Assembly (NCBI GenBank): GCA_937895845.1
Contig: CALBLK010000047.1
Location: forward strand, 1 to 29,162
Length of the DNA: 29,162 bases
Direction of reading: 5' to 3'
Origin: an uncultured Prevotella sp.
GTDB lineage: Bacteria > Bacteroidota > Bacteroidia > Bacteroidales > Bacteroidaceae
Shown here: one piece after another, positions 8,396-16,515 of the stretch
Numbering within the stretch: position 1 is the first letter of the stretch
Layout of the letters: each line of letters opens with the position of its first letter
Position numbers and translations under genes: made by a program
Notes under the pieces: model-generated
Databases searched by the model: none
Seen by the model: the letters and a program-made list of their open reading frames with translations, nothing else
Told to the model about the DNA's origin: nothing

Positions 8396-8469
8396 CAAAC
8401 ACGAAACGCCAAGGAGCCGGACAGCGGACGGCAGCGCGGCGTGAACACACTTTTTCCGAGCACTTGCCT

Positions 8470-10539
8470 ATGAGAACATTCCCCCTGAAAAGCGGCATCA
8501 CCTGGCGCGGCCTCGCGGCCCGCGCGGCCATCATCACCGGCACGGTGGCCCTCATCATCTGGTGCATGCCGCGCGACAGCCGCAGCTACATCAGCGCCGA
8601 CCTGGGCAAGCCGTGGAAATACGGCGACCTCACGGCGCCGTTCGACTTCCCGGTGTACAAGTCGGAGGCCACCGTGAAGCACGAGCGCGACAGCCTCTAC
8701 CGGCGGTTCGAACCCTACTTCGCCTACGACAGCGAGGTGGAGGGCGACCAGGTGCGCCTGTTCCTGGCCAAGTTCAAGGACGGCATACCCGGACTGTCGG
8801 ACGACTACCTGAGCATCATCGCCAACAGGCTGCACCGGCTCTACCGCCAGGGCATCATGGGGGCACACGACTACGGGAGGCTGGCCGGCGCCGACACCGC
8901 GCGGAGCGTCAGGCTGGTGAGCGGCAAGCGGGCCTCGAGCGTCGCGCTGCGCGCCATCAACTCGACCAAGGGGGCCTACGAGCAGCTGCTCGCCGACCCG
9001 ATGGTGGCGCCACACAGGCTGGCCGTGCAGCGCAGCAACCTGATCAACTTCATCACGCCAAACGTCGTCTACGACAAGGAGCGCACCACGGCAGCGCTGA
9101 ACGACCTGCTCAAGAGCGTGCCACTGGCCAGCGGCGTGGTGCAGAAGGGGCAGAAAATCATCGACCGGGGAACCATCGTCAACGAGGAGACCTACCGCGT
9201 GATCGAGTCGTTCCGCAAGGAGTGCGAGCGGCGAAGCCGCGACACCGCGCAGGTGCGCATCACCACACTGGGCGAAATCATCTACGTGACGCTCATCATC
9301 CTGTTCTTCACGCTCTACATCTACCTGTTCCGCCGCGACTACTTCGACAAGCTGCGGAGCATCGCCATGCCCTACGCGCTCATCATCACCTTCGCCCTGC
9401 TCACGGCGCTGATGGTGCGCCACTCGGTGGGGCACGTGTTCATGCTGCCCTACGCCATGCTGCCCATCTTCATCCGCATCTTCATGGACTCGCGGACGGC
9501 CTTCATCACCCACATGGCCATGGTGCTCATCTGCGTGTCCATGCTCCAGCACACGCTCGACTTCATCGCGGTGGAGACGGCCGCCGGACTGGTGGCCATC
9601 TTCTCGCTGCGCGAACTGCAATACCGCTCGCAGCTGTTCAAGACGGCACTGCTGGTCACGCTGTGCGCCATGCTGATGAACTTCGCCTACGACCTGATGG
9701 CCACCAACGAGGTGGACCACATCGACCTGGGCCCCTACAACTACCTTGCCATCAACGGCGTGCTGCTGCTCTTCGCCTACCCGCTGCTCTACCTGCTGGA
9801 AAAGACGTTCGGCTTCGTGAGCGACATCACGCTCATCGAACTGAGCAACACCAACAACCCGCTGCTGCAAAAGATGAGCGAGGTGGCGCCGGGCACGTTC
9901 CAGCACTCCATCCAGGTGGCCAACCTGGCGGCGGAGATCGCCAAGAAAATCGGGGCCAAGGCGCAGCTGGTGCGCACGGGGGCCATGTACCACGACATCG
10001 GGAAGATGGCCAACCCCATCTACTTCACCGAAAACCAGTCGGGATTCAACCCGCACGAGGGCATGAGCTGCATTGACAGCGCGCGCATCATCATCAGCCA
10101 CGTGACCGAGGGACTGAAGATGGCCGAGAAATACAACCTGCCGGGGGTGATCCGCGACTTTATCAGCACGCACCACGGACACGGCAAGACCAAGTATTTC
10201 TACGTGAAATACAAGAACGAGCACCCCGACGAGCCGGTTGACGACCTGCTGTTCACCTACCCGGGGCCCAACCCCTTCACGCGCGAACAGGCCATCCTGA
10301 TGATGGCCGACTCGGTGGAGGCGGCCTCGCGCTCGCTGCCCGACCACAGCGAGCAGTCCATCCGCGAGCTGGTGGACAGGGTGATCGACGGGCAGCTGGC
10401 CGACGGCTTCTTCCGCGACTGCCCCATCACCTTCCGCGACATCTCGTATGCCAAGGTGGTGCTCATCGAAAAGCTGAAGACAATCTACCACACCCGCGTG
10501 AGCTACCCGCAGCTCAAGGAACCGCAGAAAGCCACCTGA
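8470..10539 (+). CDS. pgpH: 7TM-HD domain cyclic-di-AMP phosphodiesterase (PgpH family)
   Basis: The 689-residue membrane protein has the PgpH layout. A first membrane segment (about residues 15-33) is followed by an extracytoplasmic 7TMR-HDED domain (about 40-270) and a block of seven hydrophobic helices (about 280-460). The C-terminal HD hydrolase domain has NTNNPLLQKMSEVAPGTFQHS, AMYHDIGKM with His508-Asp509, ISTHHGHGKTKYFY and MMADSVEAASRSL. Members of this family hydrolyse c-di-AMP to pApA, shown for Listeria PgpH. The activity here is inferred from the family. The start at 8470 gives a normal N-terminus (MRTFPLKSGITWRG) downstream of the predicted promoter. The gene diverges from gltX. 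C-di-AMP controls potassium and osmotic balance in other bacteria; the link here is untested. Confidence 0.92.
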   Translation: MRTFPLKSGITWRGLAARAAIITGTVALIIWCMPRDSRSYISADLGKPWKYGDLTAPFDFPVYKSEATVKHERDSLYRRFEPYFAYDSEVEGDQVRLFLAKFKDGIPGLSDDYLSIIANRLHRLYRQGIMGAHDYGRLAGADTARSVRLVSGKRASSVALRAINSTKGAYEQLLADPMVAPHRLAVQRSNLINFITPNVVYDKERTTAALNDLLKSVPLASGVVQKGQKIIDRGTIVNEETYRVIESFRKECERRSRDTAQVRITTLGEIIYVTLIILFFTLYIYLFRRDYFDKLRSIAMPYALIITFALLTALMVRHSVGHVFMLPYAMLPIFIRIFMDSRTAFITHMAMVLICVSMLQHTLDFIAVETAAGLVAIFSLRELQYRSQLFKTALLVTLCAMLMNFAYDLMATNEVDHIDLGPYNYLAINGVLLLFAYPLLYLLEKTFGFVSDITLIELSNTNNPLLQKMSEVAPGTFQHSIQVANLAAEIAKKIGAKAQLVRTGAMYHDIGKMANPIYFTENQSGFNPHEGMSCIDSARIIISHVTEGLKMAEKYNLPGVIRDFISTHHGHGKTKYFYVKYKNEHPDEPVDDLLFTYPGPNPFTREQAILMMADSVEAASRSLPDHSEQSIRELVDRVIDGQLADGFFRDCPITFRDISYAKVVLIEKLKTIYHTRVSYPQLKEPQKAT

Positions 10540-10579
10540 GCGGCAGCCGCCGGAAAAGTCATTTTCACGGTTTCAAAAA

Positions 10580-10605
10580 TTGCACATTAGACTTGTTTTG
10601 TGCAA
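10580..10605 (+). terminator. Possible weak terminator after pgpH
   Basis: TTGCACA and TGTGCAA form a 7-bp stem with a 12-nt loop, 40 bp after the pgpH stop. No T-run follows directly, so confidence is low. Confidence 0.25.
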
Positions 10606-10651
10606 GAACGGCACTTTTTCATGTTAATAAGCCCTAATAAAAGTCGGCAAA

Positions 10652-10684
10652 TTGGGGAAATACAGGACAACATTTCTACCTTTG
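10652..10684 (+). promoter_or_regulatory. Promoter of the FadL-type transporter gene
   Basis: TTG at 10652-10654 and a perfect TACCTTTG -7 box at 10677-10684 are separated by 22 bp. Transcription should begin near 10690, so the translation start must be 10703 or 10712 and not the TTG at 10652. Confidence 0.75.
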
Positions 10685-10711
10685 CAGCGATTTTTATTAA
10701 AAATGCTTAAC

Positions 10712-12220
10712 ATGAATTTATTGAAAACGAGCTGCCTTTCCGTGGTTTTGGCAGCGGCAGAGGCTGCTTTTGCCGGCGGCCTGCTGGAGAACACAAACCA
10801 GAACATCGCTTTCCTGCGCAACCCCGCGCGCGACGCCGCCATCGGCATTGACGGCGTTTACAGCAACCCCGCAGGCGTGGTGTTCCTCGGAGACGGCTTC
10901 CACCTGTCGCTCAACATGCAGAACGCGCACCAGACAAGGACAGTCAGCTCCGTTTACCGTCTCTACCCCATGGGACTGGGAAACGGCGGCAGCGAGCATA
11001 AGAAGTTCAAGGGCGAGGCCGACGCGCCCATCATCCCGTCGGTGCAGGCGGCCTACAACAGGGACAGGTGGAGCTTCCAGTTCAGCTTCGCGGTGGCCGG
11101 CGGCGGCGGCAAGTGCAAGTTTGACAACGGCATCCCCACGTTTGAGACGTCCATCGCGCAGATTGCCGGCATGCTCGGGGCCAAGGGCTACGACATGAAG
11201 GCCTACATGCAGGGGCGGCAGTACTACTACGGCGTGACGGCCGGAGCGGCCTACAAGCTGACCGACCGCCTGTCGGTGTATGGCGGCGCGCGGCTGCTCT
11301 ACGGCAGCGCGTCCTACAAGGCAACGGTGAGCGACATCATGGTGAAGATGGCCGAGGGGCAGCCGGCCATCCCCTTCAGCACCTACCTTGACGCGGCCAA
11401 CGAACAGGTGGGACAGGGCATGGCCACGGTGGAGGGCAAGTTGGCCGGCGTGCAGGCGCAGATAGACCGGCTGACAGCCGCCGGGCAGCCGGTGCCCGAC
11501 GCGCTCACCCAGGCGCAGGCGCAGCTGCAGGGCACCTACGCGGGACTGAAGCAGAAGGAGGCGCAGCTGGACATGCTGGACCCCTACCGCGACGGGGTGA
11601 ACCTGATGTGTGACCAGACGGCGTGGGGCATCGCCCCCATCATCGGCATCGACTACAAGGCGGGCAGGCTGAACCTGGCGGCCAAATACCAGTTTAAGAC
11701 GCGCATGAGGATGAAGAACAAGTCGACCGTGAAGGAGACGAGCCTCATCAGCGCCATCAACAAGTTCAAGGACGGCGAGCGCGTGGCCGAGGACAACCCG
11801 GCGCTGCTCACCGTGGGCGCGCAGTACGAGATTGTGCCGGCGCTGCGCGTGATGGCCGGATGGCACCACTATTTCGACGTGGACACCAAGCAGTATACCA
11901 AGGCCATGCTCGGCGACAGCAACGAGTATCTCGCCGGCGCCGAGCTGGACGTGTGCAAGAAGCTGCAGGTGAGCGCCGGCATGCAGCGCACGGAGTATGG
12001 CTTCAAAGACGAGGGCATGAACGACATCTCGTTCAACGTGAGCTCCTACTCGGTGGGCCTCGGCGTGGGCTACAGCGTGACCGGCAACATCAAGGTGAAC
12101 GCAGCCTACTTCCACACGCTCTACGACGACTACGACAAAAGCGCCGACGCCATCGGCGCCACCAACTCGTTCACCCGCACCAACCGCGTGTTCGGACTGG
12201 GCGTCGACCTGAAATTCTGA
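10712..12220 (+). CDS. OmpP1/FadL/TodX-family outer-membrane transporter
   Basis: The 502-residue protein has signal peptide MNLLKTSCLSVVLAAAEAAFA and a mature start GGLLENTNQNIAFLRNPARDAAIGIDGVYSNPAGV. That N-terminal NPA hatch region and the C-terminal strand FGLGVDLKF mark the FadL family of barrels, which pass hydrophobic molecules such as long-chain fatty acids across the outer membrane. An unusual stretch at about residues 230-295 (QVGQGMATVEGKLAGVQAQ, then PDALTQAQAQLQGTYAGLKQ) is rich in Ala, Gln, Leu and Lys. It looks like a helical or coiled-coil insertion between strands. An in-frame ATG at 10703 is an alternative start, adding three residues. The predicted leader is only about 12-20 nt. 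The gene ends in a strong hairpin shared with priA. The substrate is not predictable. Confidence 0.88.
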   Translation: MNLLKTSCLSVVLAAAEAAFAGGLLENTNQNIAFLRNPARDAAIGIDGVYSNPAGVVFLGDGFHLSLNMQNAHQTRTVSSVYRLYPMGLGNGGSEHKKFKGEADAPIIPSVQAAYNRDRWSFQFSFAVAGGGGKCKFDNGIPTFETSIAQIAGMLGAKGYDMKAYMQGRQYYYGVTAGAAYKLTDRLSVYGGARLLYGSASYKATVSDIMVKMAEGQPAIPFSTYLDAANEQVGQGMATVEGKLAGVQAQIDRLTAAGQPVPDALTQAQAQLQGTYAGLKQKEAQLDMLDPYRDGVNLMCDQTAWGIAPIIGIDYKAGRLNLAAKYQFKTRMRMKNKSTVKETSLISAINKFKDGERVAEDNPALLTVGAQYEIVPALRVMAGWHHYFDVDTKQYTKAMLGDSNEYLAGAELDVCKKLQVSAGMQRTEYGFKDEGMNDISFNVSSYSVGLGVGYSVTGNIKVNAAYFHTLYDDYDKSADAIGATNSFTRTNRVFGLGVDLKF

Positions 12221-12234
12221 ACCGGGCCGGAACA

Positions 12235-12279
12235 AGGCAGATGCGGGCCGCTTCATGGTGAAGCGGCCCGCATCTGCCT
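12235..12279. terminator. Bidirectional terminator hairpin between the FadL-type gene and priA
   Basis: A perfect 21-bp inverted repeat (12235-12255 and 12259-12279) with a 3-nt loop sits between the stop codons of two convergent genes. Its right arm ends three bases before the priA stop codon. The very long perfect stem has no marked T-run on either side. Confidence 0.8.
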
Positions 12280-12281
12280 GG

Positions 12282-14561
12282 CTACAGGGGGTCAACGTCA
12301 AAGTAGACCTGGAGCGAGGCGTAGCGCTTGTCGGCCAGCAGCTGCCGGCGCACCTGGGCCATCCACCCCCGCGTGCGTTTCAGGTCAACCCCCCGCTCGA
12401 GCTTGACCACTATCTTGCGAATGTGCTGCGCCTTGACCCTGGCCACCGAAGGCTTGTCGGGGCCCAGCACCCTGCCGCCCAGTCCGGTGCGCAGCCGGCT
12501 GGCCATCTCGATGGCGGCGGTGTTGGCCACCTCCTCGCGGCTGTGCTTCAGGTAGACGTAGACCAGGCGGGTGAAAGGCGGGTAGCCGAACTGCCGGCGC
12601 TCGGCCATCACGTCGCGGAAAAGGCCCTCGTAGTCGTTGGCGGCCACCTGGGCGATCACCGGCGAGCGGGGGTCTCCGGTCTGCAGCACCACATGGCCCT
12701 GCCGCCCGGCCCGCCCGGCGCGCCCGCTCACCTGGGCCATCATCATGTACGCCAGTTCGTAGGCCCTGAAGTCGGGCAGGTTGAGCATGGCGTCGGCATT
12801 GAGGATGCCCACCACCGACACGCGGGCGAAGTCAAGCCCCTTGCTCACCATCTGGGTTCCGATGAGGATGTTGGTGCGGCCCGAGGCGAAGTCGCTGATA
12901 ATGCGGCCGTAGGCGTTGCGCGACCGCGTGGTGTCAAGGTCCATCCGCGCCACCCTTGCCTCGGGGAAGATGGCGCGCACCTCGTCCTCGACCTTCTCGG
13001 TGCCGGCGCCGCGCGTAACCAGCCGCTTGCTGCCGCAGGCCGGGCACTCCGCGGGCACACGGTAGGTGAAGCCGCAGTAGTGGCAGGTGAGCTGGTTCAT
13101 GTTGCGGTGCAGGGTGAGGCTCACGTCGCAGTGCGTGCACCGGGGCACCCAGCCACAGTCGCCGCACATCACCACCGGGGCGAAGCCGCGCCGGTTCTGG
13201 AAGAGGATGGCCTGCTCGCCGCGACCGATGGCGCCGCGCACCTCGTCAAGCAGCAGGGGCGAGAACACGCCGCGCATCATCTTGCGGCGGCGCAGGTCGC
13301 GGATGTCGACCACGGTGACCCGGGGCAGCTGGATGCCCTGGTAGCGCGTGGCGAGCCTCACCAGGCCGTACTTGCCGCCGACGGCGTTGGCATAGGTCTC
13401 TACCGAGGGGGTGGCGGTGCCCAGCAGGGTCTTGGCGCCGTAGAGGCGGGCCAGGATGATGGCCGCGCTGCGCGCGTGGTAGCGCGGGGCGGGGTCTTGC
13501 TGCTTGTAGCTGGTCTCGTGCTCCTCGTCAACAATCACGAGGCCGAGCCGCCGGAAAGGCAGCAGCACGGCCGACCGCGCGCCGAGAATGACATCGTAGG
13601 GGGTGTCGGACAGCTGCTTCTGCCAGATTTCGACGCGCTCGGCATCGGAGTACTTGCTGTGGTAGATGCCCAGACGGCTGCCGAACACACGGCGCAGACG
13701 GTCCATCATCTGCACGGTGAGGGCGATTTCGGGCAGCAGGTAGAGCACCTGGAGGTGGCTGTCAAGGGCCTGCCTGATGAGGTGGATGTAGATTTCGGTC
13801 TTGCCGCTCGAGGTCACGCCGTGAAGCAGGGTGACACTCTTCCGGGCGAACGACTGGCGGATGCCGTCGAAGGCCTGCCGCTGGGCTTCGCTGAGGGGCT
13901 TGATGCGCGAGTAGTCGGGCGCGCCGCCGGTGTTCAGCCGGCCCACAGCCACGGCATAGGTCTCAAGGACCCCCCTTTTCACCAAGGCCGTGATGGCCGT
14001 GATGTTGGCGTGGCTGTCGTTGAGCAGCTCGTCGCGCGTCACCTCGCGGAAAGCGAGGGGGCGGTCGCCGGGGGCGTCCCAGCCGGCACAGGCCAGCGAC
14101 AGGTAGCTGCCGAGCACAGCCTGCTGGCGGCCGGCGCGGGCCAGCATGGCGAACGCCATGCGGAGCGCGCGGGCGCTGCGCCACTGCTCCCTGAGGCGCA
14201 CGCAGGTCTCGGTGCGGGGCCGGTAGCCCTCCTCGGCCTTGAGGCCCGACGGCATGGCGGCCTTGAAGACGTCGCCAAGGGGGCACATGTAGTAGTCGGC
14301 TATCCACCGCCACAGGCCATACTGGCGCTCGAGCACCACGGGGGCGTCGTCCATCACCTGGTCGACGGCCTTCACCGTGCAGCCCTCGGGGGCAACGCCG
14401 TGAACGCGGTCAACCAGTCCGACGACGGTCTTCTTGCTGCCAAACGGCACAAGCACGCGCACGCCGGGCTTCACCCGGGACTCAAGCTCCGGGGGCACCT
14501 TATAGGTGAACGTGCCCTCAAGGGGCACCGGCAGCACAACATCTGCATAGGTCATGGGCAT
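12282..14561 (-). CDS. priA: Primosomal protein N' (replication restart helicase)
   Basis: PriA recognises stalled forks and D-loops and reloads the replisome. The protein begins MPMTYADVVLPVPLEGTFTY, the 3'-DNA-binding domain, and continues with FGSKKTVVGLVD. The helicase core has Walker A LLHGVTSSGKTEIY, the DEAH-type box IVDEEHETSYKQQ and the C-terminal motifs IGTQMVSKGLDF and QVSGRAGRAGRQG. Between them lie the zinc-binding cysteines CGDCGW, CTHCD, CHYCG and CPACG. I use the ATG at 14561, giving 759 residues. The frame is open up to 14732, but that part is upstream of the predicted promoter (14616-14649) and shows no family similarity. No defect is seen. Confidence 0.95.
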   Translation of the reverse strand: MPMTYADVVLPVPLEGTFTYKVPPELESRVKPGVRVLVPFGSKKTVVGLVDRVHGVAPEGCTVKAVDQVMDDAPVVLERQYGLWRWIADYYMCPLGDVFKAAMPSGLKAEEGYRPRTETCVRLREQWRSARALRMAFAMLARAGRQQAVLGSYLSLACAGWDAPGDRPLAFREVTRDELLNDSHANITAITALVKRGVLETYAVAVGRLNTGGAPDYSRIKPLSEAQRQAFDGIRQSFARKSVTLLHGVTSSGKTEIYIHLIRQALDSHLQVLYLLPEIALTVQMMDRLRRVFGSRLGIYHSKYSDAERVEIWQKQLSDTPYDVILGARSAVLLPFRRLGLVIVDEEHETSYKQQDPAPRYHARSAAIILARLYGAKTLLGTATPSVETYANAVGGKYGLVRLATRYQGIQLPRVTVVDIRDLRRRKMMRGVFSPLLLDEVRGAIGRGEQAILFQNRRGFAPVVMCGDCGWVPRCTHCDVSLTLHRNMNQLTCHYCGFTYRVPAECPACGSKRLVTRGAGTEKVEDEVRAIFPEARVARMDLDTTRSRNAYGRIISDFASGRTNILIGTQMVSKGLDFARVSVVGILNADAMLNLPDFRAYELAYMMMAQVSGRAGRAGRQGHVVLQTGDPRSPVIAQVAANDYEGLFRDVMAERRQFGYPPFTRLVYVYLKHSREEVANTAAIEMASRLRTGLGGRVLGPDKPSVARVKAQHIRKIVVKLERGVDLKRTRGWMAQVRRQLLADKRYASLQVYFDVDPL

Positions 14562-14615
14562 GGCAAGCGTCAGGTTCCGCGTGTCCGCGAACGGCCACGG
14601 ACACGCATGGGTTTG

Positions 14616-14649
14616 CAAAGGTAACGCTTTTTCGCGCACACCTTGCAAG
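14616..14649 (-). promoter_or_regulatory. Promoter of priA
   Basis: On the minus strand TACCTTTG (14623-14616) is a perfect -7 box and CTTG (14649-14646) a -33 box, with a 22-bp spacer. It sits 55 bp before the ATG at 14561 and fixes that start choice. Confidence 0.65.
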
Positions 14650-14678
14650 AAAACGCGAAAAGATGGCCACTGGCAACG

Positions 14679-14719
14679 GCAAAGGCTCCATGCGCACATT
14701 TGCGACATGGAGCCTTTGC
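14679..14719 (-). terminator. Hairpin terminator after the small beta-barrel gene
   Basis: GCAAAGGCTCCATG (14679-14692) pairs perfectly with CATGGAGCCTTTGC (14706-14719) around a 13-nt loop. It lies 24 bp past the stop of the beta-barrel gene and upstream of the priA promoter. No T-run follows on the minus strand. Confidence 0.6.
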
Positions 14720-14743
14720 GTGGTGCCGCCAACGGGCAGCGGC

Positions 14744-15352
14744 TCAGAAATAGTAGGCGGCTGACACCTGCCAGGAGTTGTTGCGCGCCTTCGAGGTGAG
14801 CTGCTTGCCGGCCTCGTCGAGCAAGTTGACCTCGCCCGTCTTGCCGAGGGCGATGTTGTAGGTGAAGCCAATCTCAAGGTGACTGATGAGCGACACGCCC
14901 GCGCCAAGGTTCAGGCTGAGGTTGCTGTCCTTGAACTTGAACTTGGCATCCTCCTCGCCGTAGTTCTTCTGGCCGATGTTGAAGCCGAACTGGGGGCCGG
15001 CAGCCAGGTAGACACTGGCCATGTCGCCAAGGCCGAGGCCATAGCGCAGGTTGACGGGGATGTTGATGCTGCGCTGCGAGATGGTCTCCTCGGCGTCGCC
15101 CTCGCCCAGCTTGGCGTCGCGCTGGTCGTAAAGGGCGGCGGCGTCGAGGCCCAGGCCCACGATGGGAAGGGTGACCTTCAGGGCCGGCCCGACAAAGAAG
15201 CCGGTCTGGTTCGACTTGTCAATCACGTCGCTGCTCAGGCTCATCTCGGTGACGTTGAGACCGCCTTTCAAGCCGAAACTCACCTGTGCCTTGGCAGGTG
15301 CGGCAACCGTCAGCGCTGCTGCGGCCACCATCAGGGTAAAAACTTTCTTCAT
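14744..15352 (-). CDS. Small outer-membrane beta-barrel protein (porin family, OMP_b-brl_2 type)
   Basis: The 202-residue protein has signal peptide MKKVFTLMVAAAALTVAAPAKA and then QVSFGLKGGLNVTEMS, the usual opening of the Bacteroidetes PF13568-type barrels. Alternating hydrophobic strands follow (VGPALKVTLPIVGLGLDAAALY, SINIPVNLRYGLGL, SVYLAAGPQFGFNIG), and the chain ends in SWQVSAAYYF with a terminal Phe as in outer-membrane proteins. It probably forms an eight-strand barrel; its job is unknown. It is the next gene after gldN on the same strand. No TAnnTTTG box is visible in the 119-bp gap, so it may be read through from the T9SS operon. It could belong to that system (compare PorT-like proteins), but the sequence alone does not show this. 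Three 22-bp tandem repeats end two bases before its ATG. Confidence 0.85.
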   Translation of the reverse strand: MKKVFTLMVAAAALTVAAPAKAQVSFGLKGGLNVTEMSLSSDVIDKSNQTGFFVGPALKVTLPIVGLGLDAAALYDQRDAKLGEGDAEETISQRSINIPVNLRYGLGLGDMASVYLAAGPQFGFNIGQKNYGEEDAKFKFKDSNLSLNLGAGVSLISHLEIGFTYNIALGKTGEVNLLDEAGKQLTSKARNNSWQVSAAYYF

Positions 15353-15354
15353 AG

Positions 15355-15420
15355 ATATAACTGTTTAAGCATTAAAATATAACTGTCTTAGCATTAAAAT
15401 ATAACTGTCTTAGCATTAAA
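15355..15420. repeat. Three tandem 22-bp repeats directly upstream of the beta-barrel start codon
   Basis: Copies at 15355-15376, 15377-15398 and 15399-15420 each begin ATATAACTGT and end GCATTAAA. The last two are identical and the first differs in two bases (TTAA for CTTA). The array is AT-rich in a GC-rich background and fills most of the leader region. It is a likely site of copy-number change and may bind a regulator or alter translation. Confidence 0.9.
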
Positions 15421-15471
15421 GCGTGTGCCCGCCGCCGGCGCGCGTGCAGTCCATGTGCGCGGCTGGGCGCG

Positions 15472-16491
15472 TCAGTGCCGCTGCCGGCGCACGGTGACGC
15501 GCGCCGCCGAGGAGGTGCTGCGGGTCTTGCTTGTCTTGAACGACGAGCGGCGCGACTTCCTGGCCGCCCTCGCCTTGGCCTTGGCCAGCTTCGGGTCGGC
15601 CTTGGCTATGCTGTCAAGCGAGTCCTTGCGGGCCACGTCTCCGAAGATGCTTTTCTCGAAGAGGGCCAGCTCGCCCTCGATGCGCTTCTGCTCCTTGGCG
15701 AGGGCCGAGTCGGTCTTGCAGTACTGCGCCAGCGTGCGGCCCAGCATATTGGTGGTCTTGTAGATTTTCCCCTTGTAGCGGTTGAGGGTGAAATAGTCGG
15801 CCATGCTCATGGTCGCCGCGTTGTTGAGGTCGCTCGTCATCACGGTCTGCCGGCTGAGGAAAGGCTCCAGGTCGCTGTACTTCACCCAGAACAGGGGGTA
15901 CTTCGACGGCTCTCCTCCAAAGTCGTCCTCGCGCATCATCACCGGGCAGAGGGCCAGCACCTTGCGGTGGAACGAGGAGTTGGCCTGGTCGTAGTAGGCG
16001 CTCTCCTTGAGATAGTACAGCTTGACCTCGGCCGAGGGGATGTCGCTGTTGTCGACACGCAGCTTGCCGTTGTCCTGTTCGTAGAAGATATGGAAATTGT
16101 CGAGCACGGTCTTCATCTTCACTTTCGACGAGTCATTGAAGAGTTCGCTGCCGTCAAGGCGGTACTCGTAAACGGGGATGTAGCCGTTGAGCGCCAGCTT
16201 GAAGATGTAGGTGAACAGGTTGAGCTGCCTGCCCACCGGCTCTACGGGGTAGTAGAGGCCGGCGTTGGCCTCGTCCTCGAGGTTAAGCTCGCGGTAGATG
16301 TCACGGCGCCACACCACCTCCTCGGGCATGTCGATGGCCGTCGGGAACATCAGCTGTGCGCGCTTGGAGAGCTGCGAGGACGCCTGCTGCGCCTTCCTGG
16401 CGGCCTCCGCGCGGCGCGCCTTGGGCTGGGCCGTCACTCCGCCCGCCACAAAGGCCGCCAGCACTATCATCAGATATCTTTTCATTGCCAT
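15472..16491 (-). CDS. gldN: Type IX secretion system protein GldN/PorN
   Basis: GldN is a periplasmic T9SS component that associates with the GldK ring beneath the outer membrane. The 339-residue protein has a signal peptide (MKRYLMIVLAAFVAGGVTAQ; Met1 or Met3 could start) and the GldN hallmarks. These are MPEEVVWRRDIYRELNLED, NAGLYYPVEP, LFTYIFKLALNGYIPVYEY, SAYYDQANSSFHRKVLALCPV and SKYPLFWVKYSDLEP. The C-terminal about 45 residues are strongly basic and rich in Ala, Ser and Arg (KAKARAARKSRRSSFKTSK), and look disordered. It is the last T9SS gene of the operon, 24 bp after gldM. Confidence 0.95.
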   Translation of the reverse strand: MAMKRYLMIVLAAFVAGGVTAQPKARRAEAARKAQQASSQLSKRAQLMFPTAIDMPEEVVWRRDIYRELNLEDEANAGLYYPVEPVGRQLNLFTYIFKLALNGYIPVYEYRLDGSELFNDSSKVKMKTVLDNFHIFYEQDNGKLRVDNSDIPSAEVKLYYLKESAYYDQANSSFHRKVLALCPVMMREDDFGGEPSKYPLFWVKYSDLEPFLSRQTVMTSDLNNAATMSMADYFTLNRYKGKIYKTTNMLGRTLAQYCKTDSALAKEQKRIEGELALFEKSIFGDVARKDSLDSIAKADPKLAKAKARAARKSRRSSFKTSKTRSTSSAARVTVRRQRH

Positions 16492-16515
16492 ATATACTGT
16501 TTTTCGTTACACTGT

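Noticed and set aside
8189..8398. N-terminal extension of gltX in the open frame
   Set aside because: The extension is basic, low-complexity, not part of the synthetase fold, and runs through the predicted -7 box.
10652..10702. TTG start for the FadL-type protein
   Set aside because: It lies inside the -33 box of a near-perfect promoter, upstream of the predicted transcript start; the signal peptide begins at 10712.
14562..14732. N-terminal extension of PriA
   Set aside because: It is upstream of the predicted promoter and overlaps the hairpin of the neighbouring gene; the family N-terminus begins at MPMTYADV.
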